Source: Prevotellaceae bacterium (GTDB lineage Bacteria; Bacteroidota; Bacteroidia; Bacteroidales; UBA932). Taken from it: a stretch of 32,124 bases of DNA. Shown here piece by piece: positions 1 to 6,888 of this stretch; position 1 is the first letter of the stretch, and each line of letters opens with the position of its first letter. The stretch lies in contig JAISPX010000087.1 of NCBI GenBank assembly GCA_031274595.1, positions 1 to 32,124 of the forward strand, in the 5' to 3' direction. The position numbers and the translations under genes are program-made. The notes beneath the pieces were generated by a model. The model saw only the letters and a program-made list of their open reading frames with translations. It did not search any database and had not been told where the DNA came from.

Positions 1-714
1 GTCCTGTTGCAGCGCCCGGCTTTCCGTGAGCTTCTGCGCCGCATAAAAATCGTAATTGCCGCCGTAAACCCTTATCCCGTGCCGGCTTAATTCGCAGACC
101 GTGTGGAGCAGGTTCAGCAGTTTGCGGTCGTGGCTGACCACCAACAGCGTGGCGGAGCAGGACTGAATAAAATCGTAAAGCAATTGTCTGCCTGCTGTGT
201 CCAAATGGTTGGTAGGCTCGTCCAGCATCACAAATTCGGGACGGTGGACGGCAATGCCGGCAAGAAACACTTTGGTTTTTTCTCCGCCGCTGAGCGTATC
301 CATTTTCTGCTGCAAGTCCGGCGCGTCTAATTTCCAATCATCCAATGCTTCGCGGCAACGCTCTTCGATATTCCAGTCGTCGTTGAGCAGGGCGAGGTTG
401 GCTTCCGTTACTTTCCCGTCAAGGATTTCTTTCAGTGCGTGCAGCTTGTCCGCGATTTGTAAAGCTTCGGCAATGGTCAAATGATTGTACTGACCGAAAA
501 TCTGAGGCACATAATAAGGCGCAGCTTCCCGGCTAACCGTCCCTTCCGACGGTTGCTTCAAGTCCGCGATGATTTGCAGCAGGGTGGTTTTTCCCGCGCC
601 GTTGTTGCCGATCAAAGCCGCTTTGTCGCCACGGCTGACGACAAGATGGATATGGCTGAACAGCATGTCTTTATTGGGGTGTATATAAGTAATATTTTGT
701 AAAATAAGCATCAT
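1..714 (-). CDS. ABC-F family ATPase, N-terminal part (cut by window edge)
   Basis: Open frame of 238 codons running off the left edge, so only the N-terminal part is present. The frame shows a first ABC domain in order: Walker A GNNGAGKT (about residues 37-44), signature LSGGEKTK, Walker B FVMLDEPTNHLD and switch histidine SHDRK. Two ABC domains without membrane segments and the DEPTNHLD form are typical of ABC-F proteins, which act on ribosomes as translation factors or as antibiotic-resistance ribosome-protection proteins. Start is ATGATG at 714/711 after a purine-rich AAAGAAAG stretch. Base composition is clearly more GC-rich than every other gene here, with codons such as CTG, GGC and GCC, which suggests recent acquisition. 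Family assignment is sure; substrate and any resistance role cannot be told. Confidence 0.9.
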   Translation of the reverse strand, partial: MMLILQNITYIHPNKDMLFSHIHLVVSRGDKAALIGNNGAGKTTLLQIIADLKQPSEGTVSREAAPYYVPQIFGQYNHLTIAEALQIADKLHALKEILDGKVTEANLALLNDDWNIEERCREALDDWKLDAPDLQQKMDTLSGGEKTKVFLAGIAVHRPEFVMLDEPTNHLDTAGRQLLYDFIQSCSATLLVVSHDRKLLNLLHTVCELSRHGIRVYGGNYDFYAAQKLTESRALQQD

Positions 715-951
715 TTCTTTCTTTAAAAAGTGAATAAAAATAGCCAGTCGTTGTACGACTTAGCCGATTGATTTTGTTTTTGAAAGAAATTATATTTTCA
801 TTGGTATGCTTATTTTAATTTATTTGCGATGCAAAGATAGCATTAAATTTTCAATTGTCAACTATTTATTTTGCGTAGGAATGAAAAATTAATAACTTAT
901 AACTGTATCGTTTGCAGGTTAATTGTCCAGAAAGGACAGATTTTCGTTGCC

Positions 952-971
952 CGCAGGTCGTTGACCTGCGG
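952..971. repeat. Perfect inverted repeat CCGCAGGTC-N2/3-GACCTGCGG
   Basis: A 9-bp perfect GC-rich inverted repeat around a very short loop, followed at about 984-996 by a second small one (AGCCC-ttc-GGGCT). They sit 240 bp upstream of the ABC-F start, in otherwise AT-rich DNA. There is no T-run, so a terminator is not supported. They look like REP-type intergenic palindromes of the kind scattered in Bacteroidota genomes. Confidence 0.6.
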
Positions 972-1062
972 TTATGAAAATCAAGCCCTTCGGGCTAAAC
1001 CGGCATACTTTATTTATTCCACGTTCCTTAAAAATAGGCTATTCACTGATTATCTTCTCAAA

Positions 1063-1133
1063 ACCGAAAGGTTTCCGACCTCTTTACCGAAAGGTTTCCG
1101 ACCTTTTCACCGAAAGGTTTCCGACCTTTTAGG
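1063..1133. repeat. Three tandem 23-bp repeats, each a small hairpin
   Basis: ACCGAAAGGTTTCCGACCT recurs at 1063, 1086 and 1109, an exact 23-bp period with variation only in the T/C-rich tail. Each unit contains AAAGGT-N5-ACCTTT/C, so each can fold as a hairpin. No spacers of independent sequence and no cas genes are present, so this is a tandem REP-like array and not a CRISPR. Confidence 0.8.
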
Positions 1134-1214
1134 GAAAACGACTAAATATAGCTAATGCATAAAAAACAAATAACATATAGTAACTCATATTACGCAGTCT
1201 CCGGTTTTTAGTTT

Positions 1215-1354
1215 GAGGCTGCCTCCTGAAAAATCGCATGTGATAATTAGGAGATTCTTGGCAAGCCAAGCGAACAAGTTCGATAAGCGGGAATGCTGAA
1301 CTTGATTCAGTACCGCAATGACAATCGCTTTTTTGAGGCTTTTAGGACAGCCTC
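1215..1354. mobile_element. MITE-like element, copy 1 (140 bp)
   Basis: Shares an AAAAATCGCATGTGATAATT block and a right end CAATGACAATCGC-T-rich-GAGGCTTTTA-GACAGCC with 26150-26278. Outer ends GAGGCTG and CAGCCTC are inverted. The interior differs between copies: this one carries an extra GC-rich segment around 1260-1310. It encodes no protein. The shared ends with divergent interiors fit a small non-autonomous element mobilised in trans, or a composite intergenic repeat. Confidence 0.7.
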
Positions 1355-1410
1355 ATTTATCATTTACCATTATATCATTAACCACTAACTTACAAATCAA
1401 CAAACAAACA

Positions 1411-1434
1411 ACTCAACAACTCAACAACTCAACA
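1411..1434. repeat. Tandem repeat, three copies of ACTCAACA
   Basis: Three exact 8-bp copies in A/C-rich DNA just outside the first gene of the phage-like element. It lies close to where the left junction of the element should be, but I found no matching direct repeat at the right end, so it is not shown to be an attachment site. Confidence 0.7.
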
Positions 1435-1450
1435 AAAAATGTAATTACAT

Positions 1451-1477
1451 AAAAAACCCGACACAAAAGTATCGGGC
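1451..1477 (-). terminator. Rho-independent terminator of hicAB
   Basis: Read on the minus strand the sequence is CCCGATAC-TTTT-GTGTCGGG followed by six T. That is an 8-bp stem (one G-T wobble) with a four-base loop, 31 bp after the end of the HicB-like gene. It closes the leftmost operon of the element. Confidence 0.85.
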
Positions 1478-1507
1478 AAACAAGTAAAACATTATTAATT
1501 TGTAATC

Positions 1508-1921
1508 TTAAACAATATGTACTTGTTTTAAATCATCTGCCAGCGAATACAACGCCTGTTCTATTTTTTGTTTTTTATCTTTACGCGGATTTCTAAAACC
1601 TGAAATATAATGTGAAAACTGAACCCTGTTAATACCCGTAAGCCTTTCCAGCGCCGATTTTGTAAATATTCCCGAATATGTTTGCAATAAGGTAGGAATG
1701 TCCATTCTATATTCAATTTCATAGTCAGCCTTTAGTATTTCAGGAATGTTTTCTTCCTTATTATATTCTTTCAATAGCCTTATAGCTTCCAAAAAATCCT
1801 TTTTTGCTTCGTAAGGAGTATTACCTGCCGCATATAATCCCTCTGCATTTTCAGCATAAGCCGCATAATGATTTTTACTTTTTTCAATTTTTACAATAAG
1901 TTTTTTCATATTATTTCTCAT
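1508..1921 (-). CDS. hicB: HicB-family antitoxin
   Basis: 137 residues. The N-terminal part (about 5-60) has the HicB-like fold signature: K-I-E-KSKNHYAAYAENAEGLYAAG then TPYEAKKDFLEAI, a degenerate RNase H-like domain that covers the HicA active site. The C-terminal half (about 80-135) is a helix-turn-helix region (SALERLTGINRVQFSHYISG) of the kind that lets HicB bind its own promoter. It lies 2 bp after the HicA-like gene in the same operon, the usual toxin-first order. The start could be Met1 or Met5 (ATG at 1909). Expected role: neutralise HicA and repress the operon. Confidence 0.85.
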   Translation of the reverse strand: MRNNMKKLIVKIEKSKNHYAAYAENAEGLYAAGNTPYEAKKDFLEAIRLLKEYNKEENIPEILKADYEIEYRMDIPTLLQTYSGIFTKSALERLTGINRVQFSHYISGFRNPRKDKKQKIEQALYSLADDLKQVHIV

Positions 1922-1923
1922 TT

Positions 1924-2106
1924 TTATAAATTCATTTCTTTTTCAATTTTTTTCCTTAATCCCTCCGGCATTTCTTTTGCTCCATGATAAGGTACAGGAT
2001 AACGTTTGCCATTTTTATTTTCGTAAATATAATGGCTTCCTTGTGCTTCAACATATTGCCATTTTTTACTTTTCCGAATAAATCGGTGAAATTCTGAATA
2101 CTTCAT
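1924..2106 (-). CDS. hicA: HicA-family mRNA interferase toxin
   Basis: 60 residues, typical HicA length. It has the double-stranded-RNA-binding-like core with G23-S24-H25, the conserved glycine and catalytic histidine (AQGSHYIYENKNGKRYPVPYHGAKEM), and a basic C-terminus (LRKKIEKEMNL). HicA toxins cleave mRNA and halt growth until HicB is replenished. First gene of a two-gene operon with the HicB-like antitoxin, with its own promoter at 2133-2163 and a terminator after hicB. At the outer end of the element it would act as a maintenance or defence module; that role is inferred. Confidence 0.88.
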   Translation of the reverse strand: MKYSEFHRFIRKSKKWQYVEAQGSHYIYENKNGKRYPVPYHGAKEMPEGLRKKIEKEMNL

Positions 2107-2132
2107 TATACATTTCGTTTAAGATTACAACA

Positions 2133-2163
2133 CAAAGATAACGCTTTGTTTATCATTATCCAA
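2133..2163 (-). promoter_or_regulatory. hicAB promoter with internal inverted repeat
   Basis: On the minus strand, TTG (2163-2161), 20-bp spacer, TATCTTTG (2140-2133) matches the Bacteroidota housekeeping promoter TTG-N19/21-TAnnTTTG. Transcription should start near 2126, about 20 bp before the hicA ATG. GATAA-N8-TTATC (about 2137-2154) lies inside the promoter and is a candidate HicB operator. Confidence 0.75.
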
Positions 2164-2291
2164 ATATTTTAATATATTTATTGGTTAAATAATCTTAAAA
2201 AATAAAATAATCTTTTGTTTTGAAATTTACAATCAATTCCGTAAATTATGAAACAAATTAAACAACGAAGCTCGAAAGAGCATGAAGCATA

Positions 2292-2321
2292 ATTTGACCT
2301 TTTCAGGTCAAATCTTTTTTT
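2292..2321 (+). terminator. Terminator-like hairpin reading rightward
   Basis: ATTTGACCT-TTTC-AGGTCAAAT is a perfect 9-bp stem with a 4-base loop followed by C and seven T. It has ideal rho-independent form on the plus strand, although no plus-strand gene precedes it within the element. It may block antisense reading into the minus operon. Confidence 0.7.
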
Positions 2322-2324
2322 GTC

Positions 2325-2354
2325 AAAAAAAAAGCGCACAAATACATTTGTGCG
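2325..2354 (-). terminator. Terminator of the operon at 2539-3407
   Basis: CGCACAAAT-AC-ATTTGTGCG (2335-2354) followed on the minus strand by GC and a run of nine T (2325-2333). It lies about 185 bp after the end of the gene at 2539 and fits a minus-strand rho-independent terminator. A further hairpin, GCACGGAA-N7-TTCCGTGC, is at 2380-2402, so three palindromes stand in a row in this 430-bp gap; I see no gene in it. Confidence 0.7.
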
Positions 2355-2538
2355 AATTGCGGAATACCTTTTTAAAGCGGCACGGAAAACAAAGTTCCGT
2401 GCGTTCTGCATCATACAGGAATAACATAATAACTGTACAGTTGGTTAATCTTCAAAACAAATTTAGCCATATCATCATAATTACTAAATTCTTCCGTCCT
2501 TACAAGGCGTTTGCCTGCATACAATAACACAATATACA

Positions 2539-2883
2539 TTATTTTGCCCCCCTGTCAACAACCTGTTTATTTGAAAAAACATAACAAACAGGCCAAAAAT
2601 CAAACTCGTCCAATTCTTCGGCTATATCCTCTTTCGGCTTTTGCACTTTTCTCGGCTGTCCCCAAAGCAGTAAAGCCTTTTCGCCCTTTTTCACAATCTT
2701 ACCCATCTCGTTCCACTGCCGCAAGGTATTCAATCTAAAATGCCCCTCGCTCTGGTAAATCTTCTTCAAACCCTCGTTAATAGTTTCAATCTGTCCTTCG
2801 TCAATTAACTTGCGTAACGGTTTGCTTAATCCTTTCAATTCTGCACGTTTCTCGTTTAATTTGCTTTCTTTAAAATTTTTCAT
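2539..2883 (-). CDS. Small ArdC-N-like protein of mobile elements
   Basis: 114 residues, hydrophilic. The central stretch HFRLNTLRQWNEMGKIVKKGEKALLLWGQP followed by a short beta segment and VCYVFSNKQV resembles the ssDNA-binding N-terminal domain of ArdC-type antirestriction proteins (pattern W-x4-G-x-V-x-K-G-E-K, then a strand ending in F-x-x-x-Q). No C-terminal metalloprotease domain follows, so at most it is the binding domain alone. It lies 92 bp after the 143-residue gene and is probably in its operon. Assigned by remembered pattern; function uncertain. Confidence 0.55.
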   Translation of the reverse strand: MKNFKESKLNEKRAELKGLSKPLRKLIDEGQIETINEGLKKIYQSEGHFRLNTLRQWNEMGKIVKKGEKALLLWGQPRKVQKPKEDIAEELDEFDFWPVCYVFSNKQVVDRGAK

Positions 2884-2975
2884 AACTTTGCCCTCTCGTA
2901 ATTAAATTTTACTCATAAAATTTGATTGAAAACAGGCGGGCGTCTGACCATAGTCCCGCCTGTTGTCATTTTCTC

Positions 2976-3407
2976 TCAAAATACAATTTCCGCTTCTATT
3001 TCTTCAACTTTCACTTTTATCTCGCTTCTCAGAAACTCAATAAACTTAAAAATCAAAGTAACATTTGAAATAGAAAAAAGGTCTTCGTTTCTGTAACCGT
3101 TTTTCATTCCCTGAAAAATGATTCTGGAATTTGAAGTTTCAAAAACTCCTGTTTTTTCTTCGCTCTTCAACTCTTTTTGCAGTTCCCGCAAACTTGCATC
3201 TACATGCAAAAACTTTTCCCGATTGTCAGCAAGTTTTTTCTTGTAGTTCAATTCCTGCAAGCGTTCTGCAAGTTCCTTCTGCAAATCTGTAATTGATTTT
3301 TTTTCAACCGATTTTTGTTCGGTTTTGTTTTCCGCCTGTGCGGAATTTTTTGTTTGTGCGCCTTGCGCCTGTGATGTAACATTTACATCTTTTTCATTTT
3401 TACTCAT
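2976..3407 (-). CDS. Hypothetical coiled-coil protein
   Basis: 143 residues. The first 35 are rich in S, Q, N, K and E and look disordered; residues about 38-85 are a heptad-like charged helix (ITDLQKELAERLQELNYKKKL onward); the C-terminal part (about 95-143) alternates hydrophobic residues and ends in an acidic helix. No catalytic motif seen. A good promoter (3472-3502) precedes it, so it heads a short operon with the ArdC-N-like gene. I do not recognise a function. Such paired small genes are common in Bacteroidota mobile elements. Confidence 0.7.
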   Translation of the reverse strand: MSKNEKDVNVTSQAQGAQTKNSAQAENKTEQKSVEKKSITDLQKELAERLQELNYKKKLADNREKFLHVDASLRELQKELKSEEKTGVFETSNSRIIFQGMKNGYRNEDLFSISNVTLIFKFIEFLRSEIKVKVEEIEAEIVF

Positions 3408-3471
3408 AATTTTAACTTTTTTTATTTAATTAATAAATTGTATCTCGATGTCTGACTACCTCAATACACTA

Positions 3472-3502
3472 CAAAGTTACAAAATACATTTCACACTACC
3501 AA
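3472..3502 (-). promoter_or_regulatory. Promoter for the operon 3407-2539
   Basis: Minus strand TTG (3502-3500), 20-bp spacer, TAACTTTG (3479-3472), matching TTG-N19/21-TAnnTTTG. Predicted start near 3465, giving a leader of about 58 bases before the ATG at 3407. Confidence 0.7.
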
Positions 3503-3644
3503 ATTTATAATCAATTATTTGCACACGCTTAACAAAGTTTAACTATATGCAATTAACTAATTATCAATACAATACAAGGGAAATATTTTTAAATTCCCAT
3601 AATAAAAATCATAAAATATTGATATGATTTTATTTAAGAGTTCA

Positions 3645-3668
3645 AAAGGGAAATAAATTTCCCTTTTT
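3645..3668. terminator. Bidirectional terminator-like hairpin
   Basis: AAAAGGGAAAT-AA-ATTTCCCTTTTTTT: a stem of about 11 bp flanked by A on the left and a T-run on the right. It can stop plus-strand transcription well and minus-strand transcription coming from the terminase gene less well. A related imperfect palindrome, GGGAA-N11-TTCCC, lies at about 3578-3599. Confidence 0.65.
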
Positions 3669-3699
3669 TTGTCGAAAGACCCCGCACCGCCCTGAAATT

Positions 3700-4020
3700 T
3701 TTTGTAATTACATTTGATTTTTTTTGTACGGAATATGCTAACTATATTTTTTAGTTTCAGCCGCTCCGTTCAAAAACCAAAATTCCTATTTTTTGCGTTA
3801 GGGATTGCAGCGGCTACCCCACAGCGAAGCGAGGAGTAATAGCGTAAAGCCCGCCTGTACTCCGTTAAACAACAGACATAGAGTTTTGTAATTACAAGCG
3901 TAGCGATGTAATTACATATCTCTATACCTATTTGTGCGTAACAATGTCATAATAACAAGCGAAGCGTAAAGTTAGATATGACTTTGTAAAGCATATAAAG
4001 TAAGGAGTACAGGAACGCCC
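3700..4020. other. Structured non-coding segment beside the large terminase
   Basis: No gene of credible length in 3408-4023. It contains three copies of the palindrome TGTAATTACA (3703, 3887, 3907), GGAGTA/TACTCC (3833-3863), a 10-bp inverted pair CCTGTACTCC (3854-3863) and GGAGTACAGG (4006-4015), and ACAATGTCATA (3941) facing TATGACTTTGT (3979). GCGAAGCG or GCGTAGCG recurs three times. The GC-rich part (about 3755-3870) resembles structured intergenic repeats of Bacteroidota. Possible roles are a packaging (cos/pac) site, origin or RNA; none is proven. Confidence 0.5.
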
Positions 4021-4023
4021 AAA

Positions 4024-5643
4024 TTATTTAATTATTCCTGAACCTAAAATAAACTGTGTTGATTGTTGTGGATATAAATTCATACCTATAAGTAATGTAT
4101 CGAAAGCATCTGTACCATCTGTACGGTACTCTAATTTATCCTCTTCTGATTCTGCAAGTTTTTCGCCTGATTTATCCTTTGAAAAGCCATTGCTGTTAAC
4201 AACTACTCCTGTATGTCCTAATGCAAGCAGCAGGGCATCGTTATTATCTTTGTTGAATTGCGGAAATAAATACTTTTGACCTTTCAGGGCTTGGTCAATC
4301 ATAATGTATTTTTCACGATGTTTCAATGGGTTACCTATGTGTACGCGCTGAATAGTCCATCCATTTTTAAAAAATTGGTCGCAAATAACAGATGCGAAAT
4401 CATCATCATTTACAGCGTAATTACTTCCGAGAGCTGTGTTATCATAGTAATAAATTACTTCACGTGTTGGATGATAGATATAATATTCGCAGAAGTCATT
4501 AACAATCTCACGTAATTTGCGCTCATACTTCACATAGAAAGATTTAATAACTTTCATTTGGCTGCCTTGCTGTTGTGCCGCAACCAGCCAATTAATATTT
4601 GCGTTATAATCAAAAGCAATACATATAGGTTTGTTCGGGGCAATATCACCATCCTGACGGCAATCGGATTTTGCAATCTTTGATAAATTATATTCTAAAC
4701 TTTGTAAGTAGTTGTTATTAAAAGCAGTATAGGTATGTATATCTTCATTGTAGGAAGGATAAAAACCATCGAGTAAGCGAGTGATGCGCCTGCATAATAT
4801 TGAGGTTTGAAATACAAGCGGCGAAAGGTCGCGTTTCATTTGGCGGATATATTTTTCGCCCAGAATTTGAATGTTCTCTATTGTTGAAAATTCGCGATAA
4901 TAAGTAGCGATTGAACGGAATTCAGACAGTATTTGATTGTATTCACAAAGTACTCTATTGCGATGTTCGGTTTTAGGTTCTTGTTTAAGCCGCCAGATTT
5001 CGTACACTAATCCATGAATTGCATCAATCAGTTCGGTGTCCATGAATTCACGGTAACGGAAAAACCACGAGCCTTTTTTTGTTGTCGGCATATCTGAAAG
5101 TATAAGTAACCCATGATGCCACGGACAATTACCAAAATATTTTTTTATTGCTCCGTTTGCCGGCAGTGTTTCATCTTTCAGTTTTTCGTGGTCTATAAAT
5201 TTTGCTTCATCTATGGAAATATAATCAAGAGTTAATGAATTTGACGAACCTTTTACATCTTGAGAAATTATATGCTGAATTGCTCCATTATACCAACTTA
5301 TCACATAGTCATACCGCATAGGTTTGATTATTGGTTCGGCAAAGCCCATACTTTTTGATGGACGATGCCCGACTACATAATGAACATCGCGCACCCAACC
5401 CATTTCGCGCAAAGCCGCAAAAGTTGCCGGCAATGTTCTGGTTAATGCCTGTTGAAATGTAGCGGCGACAAATGCGCCTGCGCTTCGCGGCATGGCATGA
5501 ATATTGCGAAGCAAACGAGGCGCGGCAATTCCGTGCGATTTGCCAAACCTGCGCCCGGCAATAATCACTTCTGTATTTGCGCCTGTGTACATTGCCTCAA
5601 GTTGTGCATCGTTAAAATACAATAGTTTATTCGGCTCGCTCAT
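4024..5643 (-). CDS. terL: Phage terminase large subunit
   Basis: 539 residues, usual length. ATPase half: Walker A variant G30-RRFGKS-36, then LDYISIDE (139-146) as Walker B with catalytic E146, and a motif III-like LLILSDMPTT (179-188). RNase H-like nuclease half: D345 in IAFDYNAN, D401 in YYYDNTALGSN, and D512/D515 in GTDAFDTLLIG as likely metal ligands. It cuts concatemeric DNA and pumps it into a procapsid through a portal. It overlaps the upstream small-terminase-like gene by 17 bp. No portal gene follows it, which is unusual because terL is normally next to the portal gene. Confidence 0.9.
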   Translation of the reverse strand: MSEPNKLLYFNDAQLEAMYTGANTEVIIAGRRFGKSHGIAAPRLLRNIHAMPRSAGAFVAATFQQALTRTLPATFAALREMGWVRDVHYVVGHRPSKSMGFAEPIIKPMRYDYVISWYNGAIQHIISQDVKGSSNSLTLDYISIDEAKFIDHEKLKDETLPANGAIKKYFGNCPWHHGLLILSDMPTTKKGSWFFRYREFMDTELIDAIHGLVYEIWRLKQEPKTEHRNRVLCEYNQILSEFRSIATYYREFSTIENIQILGEKYIRQMKRDLSPLVFQTSILCRRITRLLDGFYPSYNEDIHTYTAFNNNYLQSLEYNLSKIAKSDCRQDGDIAPNKPICIAFDYNANINWLVAAQQQGSQMKVIKSFYVKYERKLREIVNDFCEYYIYHPTREVIYYYDNTALGSNYAVNDDDFASVICDQFFKNGWTIQRVHIGNPLKHREKYIMIDQALKGQKYLFPQFNKDNNDALLLALGHTGVVVNSNGFSKDKSGEKLAESEEDKLEYRTDGTDAFDTLLIGMNLYPQQSTQFILGSGIIK

Positions 5644-6205
5644 CGTCTATTTCGTATTCAATATTTTGTATTTCTATTTCGCCGATATATTTCTTTTTTA
5701 AGGTCTCAATTTTTTCGCGTAGATTTTCAACAGGTTTAAGTCCGATTGTCGTTGGATCGGAACTTGGTTCAAATGTTGGCGGAACAATTTCGTCGAACGG
5801 TAATTGTTCGCCATCTTCAATATCGAGTTTATTATTTTTTATAAATGCCATTGCTATTTTTGACAGCGCTGTTGCCTCTTTGGTTTGTCCATCTATTGCC
5901 ATTTTCGCCGCTTTTTCAAGCAAATAATTCACGCGATGCCTGTGCCATTCTTTACCTGCATTACGCACATTTCCAAGCAATAATTTTATATTGATTATAT
6001 CGCGATAAGCCTGCGATTTTTCTATCTGATAATTATTAATCAGATAATCGCGAATTTCAGCATCGCTTGATAAAGGATTTTCGAGCCAGTAAGTAAATGC
6101 AGCTCGATAACGTATTAACATGGCTTTTTCATGTTCCGATACTGTTGCCGGAATTGCATCAAACAGCATTATGTTCATTTTATCAATGATATTTTGTTTA
6201 GCCAT
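5627..6205 (-). CDS. Terminase small subunit-like DNA-binding protein
   Basis: 192 residues from the ATG at 6205, which overlaps the stop codon of the upstream gene; a longer frame to 6277 exists but its extra basic residues lie inside that gene and are rejected. Residues about 50-95 form a helix-turn-helix-like region (SDAEIRDYLINNYQIEKSQAYRD). A helical middle follows, and the acidic C-terminus (about 140-192) could contact the large subunit. Position directly before terL and translational coupling support a role in recognising DNA for packaging. Assignment is by context and fold impression, not by a diagnostic motif. Confidence 0.65.
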   Translation of the reverse strand: MAKQNIIDKMNIMLFDAIPATVSEHEKAMLIRYRAAFTYWLENPLSSDAEIRDYLINNYQIEKSQAYRDIINIKLLLGNVRNAGKEWHRHRVNYLLEKAAKMAIDGQTKEATALSKIAMAFIKNNKLDIEDGEQLPFDEIVPPTFEPSSDPTTIGLKPVENLREKIETLKKKYIGEIEIQNIEYEIDDERAE

Positions 6206-6470
6206 GTTCCGATTGAGTTTGTTTTTTAAGAAAATCGAGCATGGCAGTTTCGGCTTGCGGCGAGCCTTTTTGCGCAAACTGTAAAGTTTGCTTGCGCAAT
6301 TCTATTTGGGTTTTAAGTTTACCTTTCCAATACGCTTTTGCCGATTCGGATTTGTTCGCTTTTATTTCTCTGCGAAAATCTTGTATATCCTTATCAAGCA
6401 TCATTGCAATTTCGTCAACGGTAAAAAACAATGAGGCGTATTCTTCTATTAGTTCAATGTCTGATTGCAT
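6198..6470 (-). CDS. Small helix-turn-helix phage packaging protein
   Basis: 90 residues. Residues about 5-30 (IELIEEYASLFFTVDEIAMML) are a predicted helix-turn-helix. The second half (KGKLKTQIELRKQTLQFAQKGSPQAETAMLDFLKK) has the GKLxTxxxLR...A..GSP.A...ML pattern that I associate with small terminase or similar phage DNA-binding proteins. It overlaps the next gene by 8 bp and the previous one by 17 bp. Together with 5627-6205 it may make a two-protein recognition complex. Confidence 0.6.
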   Translation of the reverse strand: MQSDIELIEEYASLFFTVDEIAMMLDKDIQDFRREIKANKSESAKAYWKGKLKTQIELRKQTLQFAQKGSPQAETAMLDFLKKQTQSEHG

Positions 6471-6888
6471 TTTGTTTCATATTGTTTAAATCATTAATAA
6501 CAGTATCAATAAGATTTTTTTCATAAGAAATAAATCCACATTCATATCTCAGGTTCATGGTAGCGTTTGCGCTCATAACCGCAACACCTGACACATCAGG
6601 GCTTTCAAGCAATACAAGTTTTGCGTGCGTATTACAAAGATAAATTTCGTCTGCAACCTGTTCAAGAAATAATAAATTACTTCTGTGTCGTTTTGCGATG
6701 GTAAAATCAAGCATCAATGTAAGATGTTTGATTTTGCTCCGTTCTCGAAGCAATTTGCGTGCAAAGGCTTCAGCCACAGCAAAAGAGCAGATAGTTAATT
6801 TATCTGCTCTTTCAACTTTACTGATTAAAGTGTTAACTATCGTCCATGCATCAGTCTTTCGGAGAAATATTTTCTGTTGTAAATCCAA
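6454..6888 (-). CDS. PLD-like (HKD) domain protein in the packaging operon
   Basis: 144 residues. Strand-helix pattern TICSFAVAEAFARKLL and LTLMLDF is followed by H88-x-K90 (NTHAKLVLLES) and S106-A-N108 (VMSANATMN), a single HxK...(G/S)xN half-site as in phospholipase D-like nucleases, which act as dimers with two half-sites. The Asp of the full HxKxxxxD motif is not conserved in place, so activity is uncertain. Overlaps both neighbours. A nuclease or DNA-end-processing role is possible from the packaging context; this is inference. Confidence 0.6.
   Translation of the reverse strand: MDLQQKIFLRKTDAWTIVNTLISKVERADKLTICSFAVAEAFARKLLRERSKIKHLTLMLDFTIAKRHRSNLLFLEQVADEIYLCNTHAKLVLLESPDVSGVAVMSANATMNLRYECGFISYEKNLIDTVINDLNNMKQNAIRH

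Noticed and set aside
103-702. Plus-strand frames opposite the ABC-F gene
   Set aside because: Shadows of a clearly conserved minus-strand ABC ATPase.
1063-1133. Possible CRISPR array
   Set aside because: Units are directly adjacent with no unique spacers, only three in number, and no cas genes are near.
2178-2414. 78-codon minus-strand frame
   Set aside because: It spans two terminator hairpins and a third palindrome and has an unprotein-like sequence; regarded as non-coding.
6206-6277. Upstream start for the small-terminase-like gene
   Set aside because: The additional 24 residues are a basic out-of-frame reading of the upstream gene; ATG at 6205 overlaps its stop in the style of the operon.
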